Source: Bacteroidaceae bacterium (GTDB lineage: Bacteria > Bacteroidota > Bacteroidia > Bacteroidales > Bacteroidaceae). Taken from it: 64,000 nt of DNA. Below the pieces are notes generated by a model that saw only the letters and a program-made list of their open reading frames with translations, did not search any database and was not told the origin of the DNA. The stretch spans positions 1 through 64,000 of the forward strand of contig JAUUPT010000002.1 in the NCBI GenBank assembly GCA_030843315.1. Reading direction: 5' to 3'. Made by a program: the position numbers and the translations under genes. Numbering within the stretch: the stretch's first letter is position 1; every line of letters starts with the position of its first letter. Positions 1-9,799 of the stretch are shown here, one piece after another.

Positions 1-732
1 GTTGCGTACTTCTACGCGTCCGACAAGGGGATGATGCTTCGGTCTCTGGTTCAACCAACTCTCTATTTCATGCTGTATCTGTGGAGTAGGTTCCTGTTTC
101 CGGTTTATCAGGTCGTAATACATATTGCCGAATACAGTATATATGGAGGTGGTACTTGCACATAAGTAGGCCTTTTGGCGGATTTTATCGTATGCTTCTT
201 TAAATCCTCCTTTTGCCATAATGGTGATGGCGAACAAGAGGATGCAGAAACCTAAAGCACCTTCATAATAGATATGTGAAGTCTTTTTGGAGGAGTGCCT
301 GTAGTGCAGATAAAGAGGAATGCTGGCAAGGGTAGAGAGAGGAAAAAGAATATCACACCAGCGGAAGGAATCATAGACGCTTCCGGTGAAATCGGCAAGA
401 TTTCCTGATAACGTATAGCTATTGAGCGGTATGGCAGTATAATAGGTTCGGAAATACATTAAGTTCACCACCAGCAGTATGTCCAGCAGGAACATGATGA
501 GGACTTCCGTCTTCCAAAGATGGAAGAACTTATAAGGTATCAGCAGTATGAGGGTAGCAATTATCTTAGTAGCATAAAATTCAATGGTAGAGAATGAGGC
601 GAACGTAGTTGGTATACTCCAAATGATGTCAAATAACAAGAATTTGAGGAAAATGGTGATTCCGAACAAAAGAGCCGCCTTATCTGTTGCTTTATGCTGG
701 TTACCAGAGCAATGAAAAAGGTTCCTTATCAT
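1..732 (-). CDS. LTA synthase-like sulfatase-family phosphotransferase, N-terminal part (cut by window edge)
   Basis: Reading leftwards from the ATG at 732, a frame of 244 codons stays open to the window edge, so the 3' part is missing. The translated part is an N-terminal membrane domain with about five hydrophobic segments (near residues 20-40, 52-73, 75-98, 127-148 and 154-178). It contains the stretch MYFRTYYTAIPLNSY, which I recognise from Bacteroides proteins annotated as LTA synthase family/sulfatase. These enzymes transfer phosphoglycerol or phosphoethanolamine from phospholipid to glycans outside the inner membrane. The metal-binding catalytic domain would lie beyond position 1 and is not visible, so substrate cannot be judged. 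The gene is divergent from the glycan operon starting at 993. Family assignment rests on the membrane domain only. Confidence 0.75.
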   Translation of the reverse strand, partial: MIRNLFHCSGNQHKATDKAALLFGITIFLKFLLFDIIWSIPTTFASFSTIEFYATKIIATLILLIPYKFFHLWKTEVLIMFLLDILLVVNLMYFRTYYTAIPLNSYTLSGNLADFTGSVYDSFRWCDILFPLSTLASIPLYLHYRHSSKKTSHIYYEGALGFCILLFAITIMAKGGFKEAYDKIRQKAYLCASTTSIYTVFGNMYYDLINRKQEPTPQIQHEIESWLNQRPKHHPLVGRVEVRN

Positions 733-757
733 AAAATACTTATCTTTAATTGGGGTG

Positions 758-765
758 CAAAGATA
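758..765 (-). promoter_or_regulatory. Bacteroides -7 box for the LTA synthase-like gene
   Basis: On the minus strand the sequence reads TATCTTTG, a perfect match to the Bacteroides -7 consensus TAnnTTTG, 25 bases before the ATG at 732. I see no good -33 TTTG at the expected distance of about 19-20 bp. Confidence 0.6.
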
Positions 766-871
766 GATATTTTGAGTGACAAAGTGCTGCAAAACCATGG
801 CTTTTCTGCATAATTTTGATAAAAGTCATTTTTTTTTCTGCATTCATGCAGTATATCATGATTTCTTGTAT

Positions 872-879
872 TTACTTTG
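872..879 (+). promoter_or_regulatory. weak -7 box before the glycan operon
   Basis: TTACTTTG matches seven of eight positions of TAnnTTTG. It lies about 115 bp before the first gene of the operon at 993, and no clear -33 box is seen. This is the best candidate in the 260-bp divergent gap, but it is weak. Confidence 0.3.
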
Positions 880-992
880 CAGACGTTTAAAGCAAAGACA
901 TAGGGCAGCTATCTATTTTTAGACTAAGATTTAACGATTTATTCTATTGGTAATATGGTAACGCTTGCTGTTACTGTAATATTTTGAGATTT

Positions 993-2057
993 ATGGAGAA
1001 GCATTATTTATTTTTCGTTTCAGTTGCATATTCTTACCCTATCCTTCGTCCGCTTCAGGATGAAATTCGGCGTAGAGGTGACGAAGTTGCGTGGTTCATT
1101 GAGCCAGATTGCCCGGTTTTGTTAGAGAAGAACGAAAAGTGGCTACAGTCCGTACAAGCAGTGATGGACTATCAGCCGATTGCTGTTTTCGCTCCCGGTA
1201 ACTATATTTACGATTTCTTTCCCGGCGTGAAAGTTTCTCTCTTTCACGGCTACCCTATCAATAAGCGTGGTGATGAAAAGGACGACCATTTCTCTGTTCG
1301 TGGTTGGTTCGACGTCTATTGTACGCAAGGATCAACCAGCACTATACCTTTCAAGGAGCTGGAGCGGAAATATGGTTTCTTTAAAGTATACGAAACAGGA
1401 TGGTGCAAGGCGGATTCTTTTGTGAAAGAACGCAGCAAGCCTACCACCAATGCCCGTCCGGTAGTTCTGTACTCATCCACCTTTACCAAAGGAATAACCT
1501 CTGCCCCCTATCTGTTTGATACCGTCAAGCGCTTGGCTAAGGAGAAAGACTGGGACTGGATTATATCTTTCCACCCTAAGTTCAATGACCCGGCTACGCT
1601 CAAGAAATATAAGGCATTGGCTAAAGCATGTCCTAACGTCACTTTCCATGAAAGTGGTATTGTAGATGCAAACCTGCTGAACCGTGCAGATGTACTGTTG
1701 TCCGATGCTTCCTCCGTGATTGTAGAGTTCATGATGCTGGACAAACCGGTCGTGACTTATTGCAACACGACACCTGCCGGACATCTGCTGAATGTGACCG
1801 ATGTGAATGCTGTTGAAGGAGCTATTGAAAAAGCAATCTCCCGACCAGAAGACTTGATGGAGCAGATTCGTGCGTACGTACACAAACATGAGGCGCATCT
1901 GGATGGAGAATCTTCCTCCCGTGTGCTGGATGCCGTGAATAACTACATTTGGTATTATCAGGGCAGAACCAGGATGAAACCATGGAACCTGGTACGGAAA
2001 TTTAAACTAAGATGGAAGATTGGTTACCCTCTGATGTCCACTTTGGGACTGTGGTAA
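993..2057 (+). CDS. CDP-glycerol glycerophosphotransferase-like protein
   Basis: A 354-residue soluble protein resembling the TagB/TagF superfamily, which transfers glycerol phosphate or a similar polyol phosphate from a CDP donor. Two motifs support this: FHGYP with following basic residues near residues 84-92 (compare the catalytic HG motif of TagF), and FHPKF near 193-197 (the HP motif). The donor-binding segment SDASSVIVEF (about 237-246) is also typical. A TTG at 984 in the same frame would add three residues, but the ATG at 993 is the natural start. It is the first gene of a tight operon of glycan genes. Together with the divergent LTA synthase-like gene it suggests a phosphoglycerol-type decoration of a surface glycan; that link is inference. 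Confidence 0.75.
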   Translation: MEKHYLFFVSVAYSYPILRPLQDEIRRRGDEVAWFIEPDCPVLLEKNEKWLQSVQAVMDYQPIAVFAPGNYIYDFFPGVKVSLFHGYPINKRGDEKDDHFSVRGWFDVYCTQGSTSTIPFKELERKYGFFKVYETGWCKADSFVKERSKPTTNARPVVLYSSTFTKGITSAPYLFDTVKRLAKEKDWDWIISFHPKFNDPATLKKYKALAKACPNVTFHESGIVDANLLNRADVLLSDASSVIVEFMMLDKPVVTYCNTTPAGHLLNVTDVNAVEGAIEKAISRPEDLMEQIRAYVHKHEAHLDGESSSRVLDAVNNYIWYYQGRTRMKPWNLVRKFKLRWKIGYPLMSTLGLW

Positions 2058-2072
2058 CCATCACACATAATA

Positions 2073-3074
2073 ATGGGAAATACGGAAAATTTGCCTTTGA
2101 TAAGCATTATAGTACCGGTCTATAATGTAAAAAACTACATAGACAAATGTCTGGATTCAATCTGTGGACAGACTTACAGGAATCTGGAAATAATCGTGGT
2201 AGACGATGGGTCTACTGACGGTTCGGGGGAATTGTGCGATACCTATGCCCGGAAAGACAGAAGAATAAAAGTGATTCACCGCGAGAACGGAGGTTTGAGC
2301 GCAGCCCGGAATGAAGGGCTTGATATTGCAACGGGAGAATATATCGGATTTGTGGATAGTGACGACTGGATAGATCGTGACATGTATCAGTTCTTGTATG
2401 ACCTGCTGGCTGCCCACAACGCAGACATCTCCGTTTGTTCGCATTACGTGGAAACTCCTCATAAAACAAAAATAAAATATGCATCGGATAAGGTTTTGGA
2501 TTTATCAATGCCCGATGCTATCCGTCTTCTGGTCGAAGACAATATAATCAGAAACTATGCTTGGGACAAACTTTATAAAAGAAGTTTGTTTGATAACGGA
2601 CTGAGATTCCCGCAGAATCGTTGGTTCGAGGATTTGGCTATCATGTACCGGGTATTCTACTGTACCCGGAAAGTGGTAATGAAAGGTCATCCGAAATACC
2701 ATTACATGGTGCGCACAGACAGTATAACGGGTAGTAGATATAACCCTGAAAAGGAATATCATATGTTCCAGGCTGTGTATGAACAAAATATCTTTATTCA
2801 GGAAAAGGGGATATGGGAAAAAACGCCTATCTTTGTCATCCAGCGCGGGGTGCATCTGATAGATCATATTATGCTTGTGCCTCCCTCTGCTGTTACCGAA
2901 AGAATAATAAAAGATGTGCTTGGGAAGATGCATCAGTACGATGGTATTGCAAGCCGGCAGCTTGGGATGGGTTATGCCATAAAGCGCTGGGCTATGTATC
3001 GCAATCTTGCAGCATATCGCTCGGTTTATCGTTTTGTCAGGTCAATATTTAAATCGAAAAGGCATCGTTTCTGA
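2073..3074 (+). CDS. family 2 glycosyltransferase
   Basis: A 333-residue GT-A fold glycosyltransferase. The N-terminal 100 residues carry the family 2 hallmarks: SIIVPVYN at 11-18, DDGSTDGS at 44-51 (nucleotide-sugar binding) and DSDD at 95-98 (metal-binding DXD). The C-terminal third is basic and rich in aromatic residues, without a clear membrane segment, as in cytoplasmic enzymes acting on a membrane-anchored glycan. It starts 15 bases after the previous gene. It is a close paralogue of the next gene (3102-4055); the first 100 residues of both are very similar, even at DNA level. Sugar and linkage cannot be predicted. Confidence 0.9.
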   Translation: MGNTENLPLISIIVPVYNVKNYIDKCLDSICGQTYRNLEIIVVDDGSTDGSGELCDTYARKDRRIKVIHRENGGLSAARNEGLDIATGEYIGFVDSDDWIDRDMYQFLYDLLAAHNADISVCSHYVETPHKTKIKYASDKVLDLSMPDAIRLLVEDNIIRNYAWDKLYKRSLFDNGLRFPQNRWFEDLAIMYRVFYCTRKVVMKGHPKYHYMVRTDSITGSRYNPEKEYHMFQAVYEQNIFIQEKGIWEKTPIFVIQRGVHLIDHIMLVPPSAVTERIIKDVLGKMHQYDGIASRQLGMGYAIKRWAMYRNLAAYRSVYRFVRSIFKSKRHRF

Positions 3075-3101
3075 GGCAAGTCTCTCTGTCGTTGTGCTAC
3101 T

Positions 3102-4055
3102 ATGAATATGAATAATATGGAAATGTCTTCTTTGATAAGCATCATAATTCCCGTTTATAATGTGAAGGATTACTTGGAGAAATGCCTGCATTCCGTTTGT
3201 GGACAAACTTACAGGAATCTGGAAATAATTGTAGTAGACGATGGATCTACGGATGGTTCGGGAGAGATTTGTGATAGGTTTGCGCAAACTGACAGCCGGA
3301 TAAAAGTAATTCATCAATTGAATAGTGGTCAAAGCTGTGCGCGGAATAAAGGCTTATCCATAGCTCAGGGCAAGTATATTGGATTTGTAGACAGTGACGA
3401 CTGGGTAGAGCCTGATATGTACGAGTTCTTATGCCGCCTGTTAGAGGACAATGATGCGGATATTTCCGTCTGTGCACACTATATAGAAAGAACTGCAACG
3501 ACCGAGGTGCGATACTCTTCCGGGATGCTGACTTCTTTCTCCGGCGCTGAAGCTGTCCGTGCTGTGATTGATGACAAGAGAGTTAGAAATTATCTGTGGG
3601 ATAAATTATATAAGCGGGAGTTGTTTGATGAAATCCGATTTCCGGAAGGGCAGATATTCGAAGATATGGCAGTTTCGTACCGCATTCTTCATAAAGCACA
3701 TCGAGTCGTGATGCAGGACTGTCCGAAGTACCACTATTTGCAACGCGAAGGAAGTACTACCTTGACTAAACAGTACGATTCCCGGAAAGATCATTTATGG
3801 TTCTTGCGAATGTACGAGCAGGCGAAGTTTGCCCAAGAAAATAATATTTGGGATGAGGTGCCTCGCTACGTGCATAAGAGCGGAATGCGTGTGCTCCGCA
3901 AGATGCTGTTGCTGCCGCCTTCCCCTTCAACCGATGCCATTATAGCCGATGTACTTGCTAAAATGCGGGAGTTCGGCTGCGTCGGGTGGCCGCAGGTGAA
4001 ACTATGCCGGGCAATTTATCGTTCGGTGAAGTCGTTTTTTAAAGTGAAAGTATAA
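3102..4055 (+). CDS. family 2 glycosyltransferase (paralogue of the preceding gene)
   Basis: A 317-residue GT-A glycosyltransferase with IIIPVYN at 14-20, DDGSTDGS at 46-53 and DSDD at 97-100. An ATG at 3102 gives MNMNNMEMSS; alternative in-frame starts at 3111 or 3117 would shorten it slightly, and the sequence does not decide between them. It lies 27 bases downstream of its paralogue and has the same domain plan, including the NYxWDKLYKR and YHY stretches in the C-terminal half. The pair looks like a tandem duplication whose products probably add different sugars, or the same sugar in different linkages. Confidence 0.88.
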   Translation: MNMNNMEMSSLISIIIPVYNVKDYLEKCLHSVCGQTYRNLEIIVVDDGSTDGSGEICDRFAQTDSRIKVIHQLNSGQSCARNKGLSIAQGKYIGFVDSDDWVEPDMYEFLCRLLEDNDADISVCAHYIERTATTEVRYSSGMLTSFSGAEAVRAVIDDKRVRNYLWDKLYKRELFDEIRFPEGQIFEDMAVSYRILHKAHRVVMQDCPKYHYLQREGSTTLTKQYDSRKDHLWFLRMYEQAKFAQENNIWDEVPRYVHKSGMRVLRKMLLLPPSPSTDAIIADVLAKMREFGCVGWPQVKLCRAIYRSVKSFFKVKV

Positions 4056-4078
4056 TTAAGAGTCTGCTTAAAGAATAT

Positions 4079-5173
4079 ATGATGAGTGAAACCAATAAAG
4101 CAAGAGTCATTGCCTTTTATTTACCTCAATTCCATCCGATACCCGAAAATGACGAATGGTGGATGAAAGGCTTTACCGAATGGACTAACGTAGGTAAAGC
4201 ACGTCCTTTATTTTCGGGGCACTACCAGCCCAAAGTTCCTGCCGATTTAGGATATTACGACTTGCGCGTTCCCGAAACCCGCAAGGCGCAGGCCGACATG
4301 GCACGGGCATACGGTGTAGAAGGTTTTTGCTATTGGCACTATTGGTTTGGTAACGGAAAGCGATTGTTGGAGCGCCCGTTCAACGAGGTACTGGCTTCCG
4401 GTGATCCTGATTTTCCTTTCTGTCTGGCATGGGCCAATGAATCCTGGAAAGGTTTCTATCATGGCATTAAGGGTAAAGAAAATCTGATAACCCAGTTATA
4501 TCCTGGTAAAGAAGATTATACGGCTCATTTCTATGAAGTGCTTCCAGCCTTTAAAGACCATCGATACATAACGGTAGACGGAAAACCGCTGTTTATGGTT
4601 TACCAGCCTTTCGACCATCCGGAAATGCGGGAGTTTATCGAACTATGGCGCGAACTGGCTGTGCAGAACGGGCTGAAAGGCATCTACTTCGTCGGGCAGA
4701 CTTATCATGTGGGCACCGAACGGGAAAGAATCGAGGCTATGGGCTTCGATGCCATCAATGTTGTGCGGCTATTTGACTTTGAGAAAAAGGCAAGGCGTGC
4801 TTATAAATACGCCAAGTGGAAACACAAGTGGTTCCATTATCCCACAGTTATGGAATACCGCAAGGTAGCCTCTTTCTTTGTTGGAAATGAAGAATATGAA
4901 GAGCGCATCATACCTACTATTATCCCCAATTGGGATCATTCCCCGCGCTCCAAAAATAGAGCTTTGGTACTGAATCATGCTGAACCGGCTTATTTTGAGG
5001 AACACATGCAGCAAGTAATGGAACATATCGGGAACAAGCCTTCCGAACATCGCCTTGCTTTTGTAAAGTCCTGGAACGAATGGGCGGAAGGCAACTACCT
5101 GGAGCCTGATTTGCGGTATGGAACGCAGTATCTGGAAGTGATAAAGAAGAATGTTATGCAAAAGCCGGAATAA
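4079..5173 (+). CDS. WbsX-like protein (glycoside hydrolase family 99-like domain)
   Basis: A 364-residue protein without signal peptide. The opening AFYLPQFHPIPENDEWW followed by GFTEWTNV (about residues 11-37), then CYWHYWFGNGKRLLERP, ANESW and SWNEWAEG near the C-terminus, identify the WbsX/GH99-like family found in O-antigen and capsule clusters. Members have a TIM-barrel fold related to endo-mannosidases, but because they are cytoplasmic and sit among glycosyltransferases they are thought to act in glycan assembly. The exact reaction is not settled. The gene is 23 bases after the preceding glycosyltransferase and ends just before the next. Confidence 0.85.
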   Translation: MMSETNKARVIAFYLPQFHPIPENDEWWMKGFTEWTNVGKARPLFSGHYQPKVPADLGYYDLRVPETRKAQADMARAYGVEGFCYWHYWFGNGKRLLERPFNEVLASGDPDFPFCLAWANESWKGFYHGIKGKENLITQLYPGKEDYTAHFYEVLPAFKDHRYITVDGKPLFMVYQPFDHPEMREFIELWRELAVQNGLKGIYFVGQTYHVGTERERIEAMGFDAINVVRLFDFEKKARRAYKYAKWKHKWFHYPTVMEYRKVASFFVGNEEYEERIIPTIIPNWDHSPRSKNRALVLNHAEPAYFEEHMQQVMEHIGNKPSEHRLAFVKSWNEWAEGNYLEPDLRYGTQYLEVIKKNVMQKPE

Positions 5174-5177
5174 GTTT

Positions 5178-6167
5178 ATGAGTACTCCTTTAGTTAGTGT
5201 AATAGTGCCCAGTTACAACTATGCCGAATATTTACCCTTACGCATAGACTCCATATTGAAGCAAAGTCTCAGTGACTTTGAACTGATATTATTGGATGAT
5301 GCCTCGTCAGATGGCAGTGTGGAACTATTGCGAAAATATCAGCAGACGGACAATAGGATAAGCACTGTTGTTGTGAATGAGCAAAATTCCGGCAGCCCTT
5401 TTAAGCAATGGAAGAAAGGCTTGGAATTAGCGCGAGGAAAATACGTTTGGATTGCTGAGGGGGATGACTATGCAGATTCTAACTTTCTGGAAGTGACTGT
5501 ATTGTTGCTGGAACAATATGGCGAAGCTGCCTATTGTTTTACAGGCTCTCATCTCGTAGATGAGTGTGGTCGCATACTTAACCGAGATATGGATCAGTGG
5601 ATGAGCTGGCAACAAAACAATCCATTGGGCTTCAAATTATTCTCTGGCAAGAAATATGTATCGAAGAATCTGTATTGGAAGAACTATGTATATAATGCAA
5701 GTGGGGTACTCTTTCGGAGAGATATTGCATTGAAGTTGACCGATGAATGGGTGTCTATGCGCTACTGTGGTGACTGGTGGTTTTGGACTTTCATGGCTCT
5801 GCACGGAGATGTGATAGAAGTATATGAGCGGCTGAACTACTTCAGGCAGCACTCCGGAAGTGTGACCATTGGATCGAAGCAGAACGATGAGGCTTATGCT
5901 GCTTGTATGATGGAGTGCATGAATTTGACATGGAATATAGAGCAGCGTTGTTCCTTTTCCATCTATAAGCGTTGGCTCTGCTATGGTAACTACTATAAAC
6001 AATTCAAGCGGAAAAAACTCGATGCGTCTGTCCGGCAACGTTTGTTCAGTGAAGTAGAGAGACGGTGCAGTATGGTAAGAGTGGCATACTGCCTGGCGAA
6101 AGTCAATAAGTTCTTTGGGGGATTGTTCCCTTGTTTAAACAGAATAAAGTCAGAAAGATTAAGTTAA
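5178..6167 (+). CDS. family 2 glycosyltransferase
   Basis: A 329-residue GT-A glycosyltransferase. SVIVPSYNYAEYL lies at the N-terminus, followed by LLDDASSDGS (nucleotide binding) and AEGDDYAD (the DXD-type motif) before residue 110. The frame is open upstream to an ATG at 5151, but that start would overlap the preceding gene by 23 bases and add nine residues unlike the family. The ATG at 5178 puts SVIVPSYN in its usual position, so I use it. The C-terminal part is basic, with a FRQHSGSVTIG segment common in O-antigen enzymes. Specificity is unknown. Confidence 0.88.
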   Translation: MSTPLVSVIVPSYNYAEYLPLRIDSILKQSLSDFELILLDDASSDGSVELLRKYQQTDNRISTVVVNEQNSGSPFKQWKKGLELARGKYVWIAEGDDYADSNFLEVTVLLLEQYGEAAYCFTGSHLVDECGRILNRDMDQWMSWQQNNPLGFKLFSGKKYVSKNLYWKNYVYNASGVLFRRDIALKLTDEWVSMRYCGDWWFWTFMALHGDVIEVYERLNYFRQHSGSVTIGSKQNDEAYAACMMECMNLTWNIEQRCSFSIYKRWLCYGNYYKQFKRKKLDASVRQRLFSEVERRCSMVRVAYCLAKVNKFFGGLFPCLNRIKSERLS

Positions 6168-6179
6168 AATAAAATCATT

Positions 6180-7061
6180 ATGTTATCAATCATTATTTGT
6201 TCAATCTCACCTGAACGTTTGCAGCAGGTAAGCCAAAACATACAAGATACCATCGGTGTAGAATATGAAATTATAGCAATAGACAATCGTGAGAAGAAAT
6301 GGCCGATAGCCCGGGCATATAATGAAGGTGCTCGCCAAGCCCGTTATCCTTTTCTCTTTTTTGTCCACGAAGACGTGAGGTTCCGTTCGCAAAACTGGGG
6401 AACTGTGATTGAAGAGAAACTGAAAGAACCGGATTGCGGTGTTATTGGTTTTGCCGGTAGTAAAATCAAACTGAAGTGTTATTCCAGCTGGCTGCAATAT
6501 TATCGTTGGGTGTGTGCTTTCTATTACCAAGGGAGTGAAGAGGGGACTAAGTTTGAAGTATCGCATGTTGCTTTGGAGCGTCCTTTTGAGGAAGTTGTTG
6601 CTTTGGATGGGTTGGGAATGTTCGTCAGGAAGGAAGTATGGAACCAATATCCTTTTGATGAAGAGTTGCTGACCGGATTCCATTGTTATGATTTGGACTT
6701 CTCCATGCAGATAGCTGCAAGTAAGCAATATAAGAATTATGTCTGCTGTTCGTTGCAGGTGTTGATAGAGCATTTCTCGTCGGGAAGCTACAACCGGAGC
6801 TGGTATCAGGATACCATCCGAATGCACAAACAGAAATGGAACAAGATACTCCCTCTGAAAGTTGAAGGTGTTAAACTTGATAAGAAGAAAGAGAAATGGT
6901 ATGAAGAACGTTACTTCTACTTCTTTGTCCGTGATTTGATAAAGGCTGGCTATCCTGAAAAGAAGACAGTTTTGAAGGATTTCCTCGCCTATCCTTTTTC
7001 ATGGAAACACCTGGGACATTGTATCTCAATCCTATGTATGTATTCAAAATCTCATAAATAA
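6180..7061 (+). CDS. glycosyltransferase of the family-2-like StrF type
   Basis: A 293-residue protein starting LSIIICSISPERL. It contains AIDNREKKWPIARAYNEG, FVHEDV (about residues 60-65, the likely metal-binding acidic motif) and VALDGLGMFVRKEVW (about 140-154). These features fit the glycosyltransferase-like family in which DXD is replaced by HED, related to streptomycin StrF. It ends the six-gene glycan run and starts 12 bases after its neighbour. The following ABC transporter has its own promoter. Acceptor and sugar are unknown. Confidence 0.8.
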   Translation: MLSIIICSISPERLQQVSQNIQDTIGVEYEIIAIDNREKKWPIARAYNEGARQARYPFLFFVHEDVRFRSQNWGTVIEEKLKEPDCGVIGFAGSKIKLKCYSSWLQYYRWVCAFYYQGSEEGTKFEVSHVALERPFEEVVALDGLGMFVRKEVWNQYPFDEELLTGFHCYDLDFSMQIAASKQYKNYVCCSLQVLIEHFSSGSYNRSWYQDTIRMHKQKWNKILPLKVEGVKLDKKKEKWYEERYFYFFVRDLIKAGYPEKKTVLKDFLAYPFSWKHLGHCISILCMYSKSHK

Positions 7062-7096
7062 TAGTATAAACGGCTACAGATTAAAGAGTTTTCTTG

Positions 7097-7104
7097 TATC
7101 TTTG
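7097..7104 (+). promoter_or_regulatory. -7 box for the ABC exporter gene
   Basis: TATCTTTG is a perfect TAnnTTTG box 30 bp before the ATG at 7134, giving a leader of roughly 20-25 bases. It suggests the exporter can be transcribed separately from the glycan operon. Confidence 0.6.
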
Positions 7105-7133
7105 CCCCCTCATAATTCACCTAACTACAAGCA

Positions 7134-8972
<1,839 letters not shown>

Positions 8973-9080
8973 TAGCACGTCCCTCTCTCTGCGTTAAAGG
9001 GCCTATGTTTTACGAATGCATTACAGGCATAAGAACCGTTATATCTCGGCTTGTGGGAGAAGTTGAATAACCTGGATTTT

Positions 9081-9103
9081 AAGGGGGCGAATTCGACCCC
9101 CTT
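9081..9103. terminator. hairpin terminator after the ABC exporter
   Basis: AAGGGGG (9081-9087) pairs with CCCCCTT (9097-9103) around a nine-base loop. It is followed by TCTTC and preceded by TTTT, so it could act in both directions. It lies about 110 bp after the exporter stop. Confidence 0.5.
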
Positions 9104-9346
9104 CTTCGATAGTTGTACCGATAGGGATACAATCATTATACGTACAAAGTTTCTATTCAGCTACTTATTTCCTGAAAGGATTTTATTCTTTATGATTATC
9201 TGCGCGGATAAATGATAATTTAGCGCAGCAAAGCCTTCCAGCCTTAGGCTATGCTGGTAAATCCCCATTTATCAACATATTTCCCCTCTTTTTTATCTCG
9301 CTTTACTTGTGTGTATGTTATTGATAGTCAGTATGCATATCCCCGT

Positions 9347-9434
9347 CACTGGGGAAGGTACTGCTCGGCACCGGAGAACACAGCGTTCGACACCGGGGAA
9401 CATATCGCTCCGCACCGGGGGAGCACGCCGGGGA
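9347..9434 (+). repeat. four-unit 22-bp degenerate tandem repeat
   Basis: The core CAC(T/C)GG(G/A)GAA begins at 9347, 9369, 9391 and 9413, an exact 22-bp spacing, while the other half of each unit varies. The array is GC-rich within an AT-rich gap. The function is unknown; it resembles the 22-bp periodicity inside the nearby 250-bp repeat. Confidence 0.7.
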
Positions 9435-9518
9435 GAGAGGTTTTTCATCTTTTTTCAATCTTCTCTTGCTCCTTCCAAAAACAACGTTTACAGTTAGGAT
9501 AATGTATGAACCGTCGCA

Positions 9519-9771
9519 ATAGAGGTACTGGTGGTAGCAGCAGAATGAAGCAATGCTCCGTTGAAAATGGAGCTTTGCCTTATTGATTTTGCCGCTTTGT
9601 ATGGTTCTTTTCTTCGTCCCCCAATTGCGGGCCGAAGGGTTTCCCACTGCGGGCTCTACGGTTTCCAATTGGGGGCTGAAGAGCCCGCAACTGCGAAACG
9701 AAATAAAGGATGAAGCATATTCGCATTATGTGCCGTTCATTCGGATATAAACGATGAGGTAAACGGGCATT
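9519..9771 (+). repeat. 250-bp dispersed intergenic repeat, copy A
   Basis: About 253 bp match 42889-43140 on the opposite strand at roughly 85-90 percent identity by eye. The centre has an exact 22-bp period: CCAATTGCGGG (9621), CCCACTGCGGG (9643), CCAATTGGGGG (9665) and GCAACTGCGAA (9687), separated by 11-base spacers. A minus-strand frame runs through both copies, but most differences between copies change the amino acid, so it is not evidently coding. No transposase and no target duplication are seen. Confidence 0.8.
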
Positions 9772-9799
9772 ATGCAATGGCATTTCGGGGGTAATCGAA

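Larger units (their letters stand above)
8973..9799. other. 827-bp intergenic region made of hairpins and repeats
   Basis: No convincing gene. It holds a terminator-like hairpin (9081-9103), a stem CTGCGC/GCGCAG (9200-9228), a four-unit 22-bp array (9347-9434) and one copy of a 250-bp dispersed repeat (9519-9771). Short open frames here lie inside the repeats. The piece around 9231-9270 resembles 43252-43290 in the second repeat-rich gap. Confidence 0.7.

Noticed and set aside
984..992. TTG start for the CDP-glycerol-type transferase
   Set aside because: It adds only three residues and the ATG at 993 follows directly; ATG is preferred.
9347..9434. CRISPR array
   Set aside because: The units are only 22 bp in total, have no distinct spacers and vary inside the repeat; no cas genes are present in the window.
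9580..9783. Minus-strand open frame of 67 codons in the 250-bp repeat, with a counterpart at 42886-43251 (+)
   Set aside because: The frame is shared by both copies, but most differences alter the amino acid and a one-base length change ends it early in copy A. I treat it as a by-product of the repeat.
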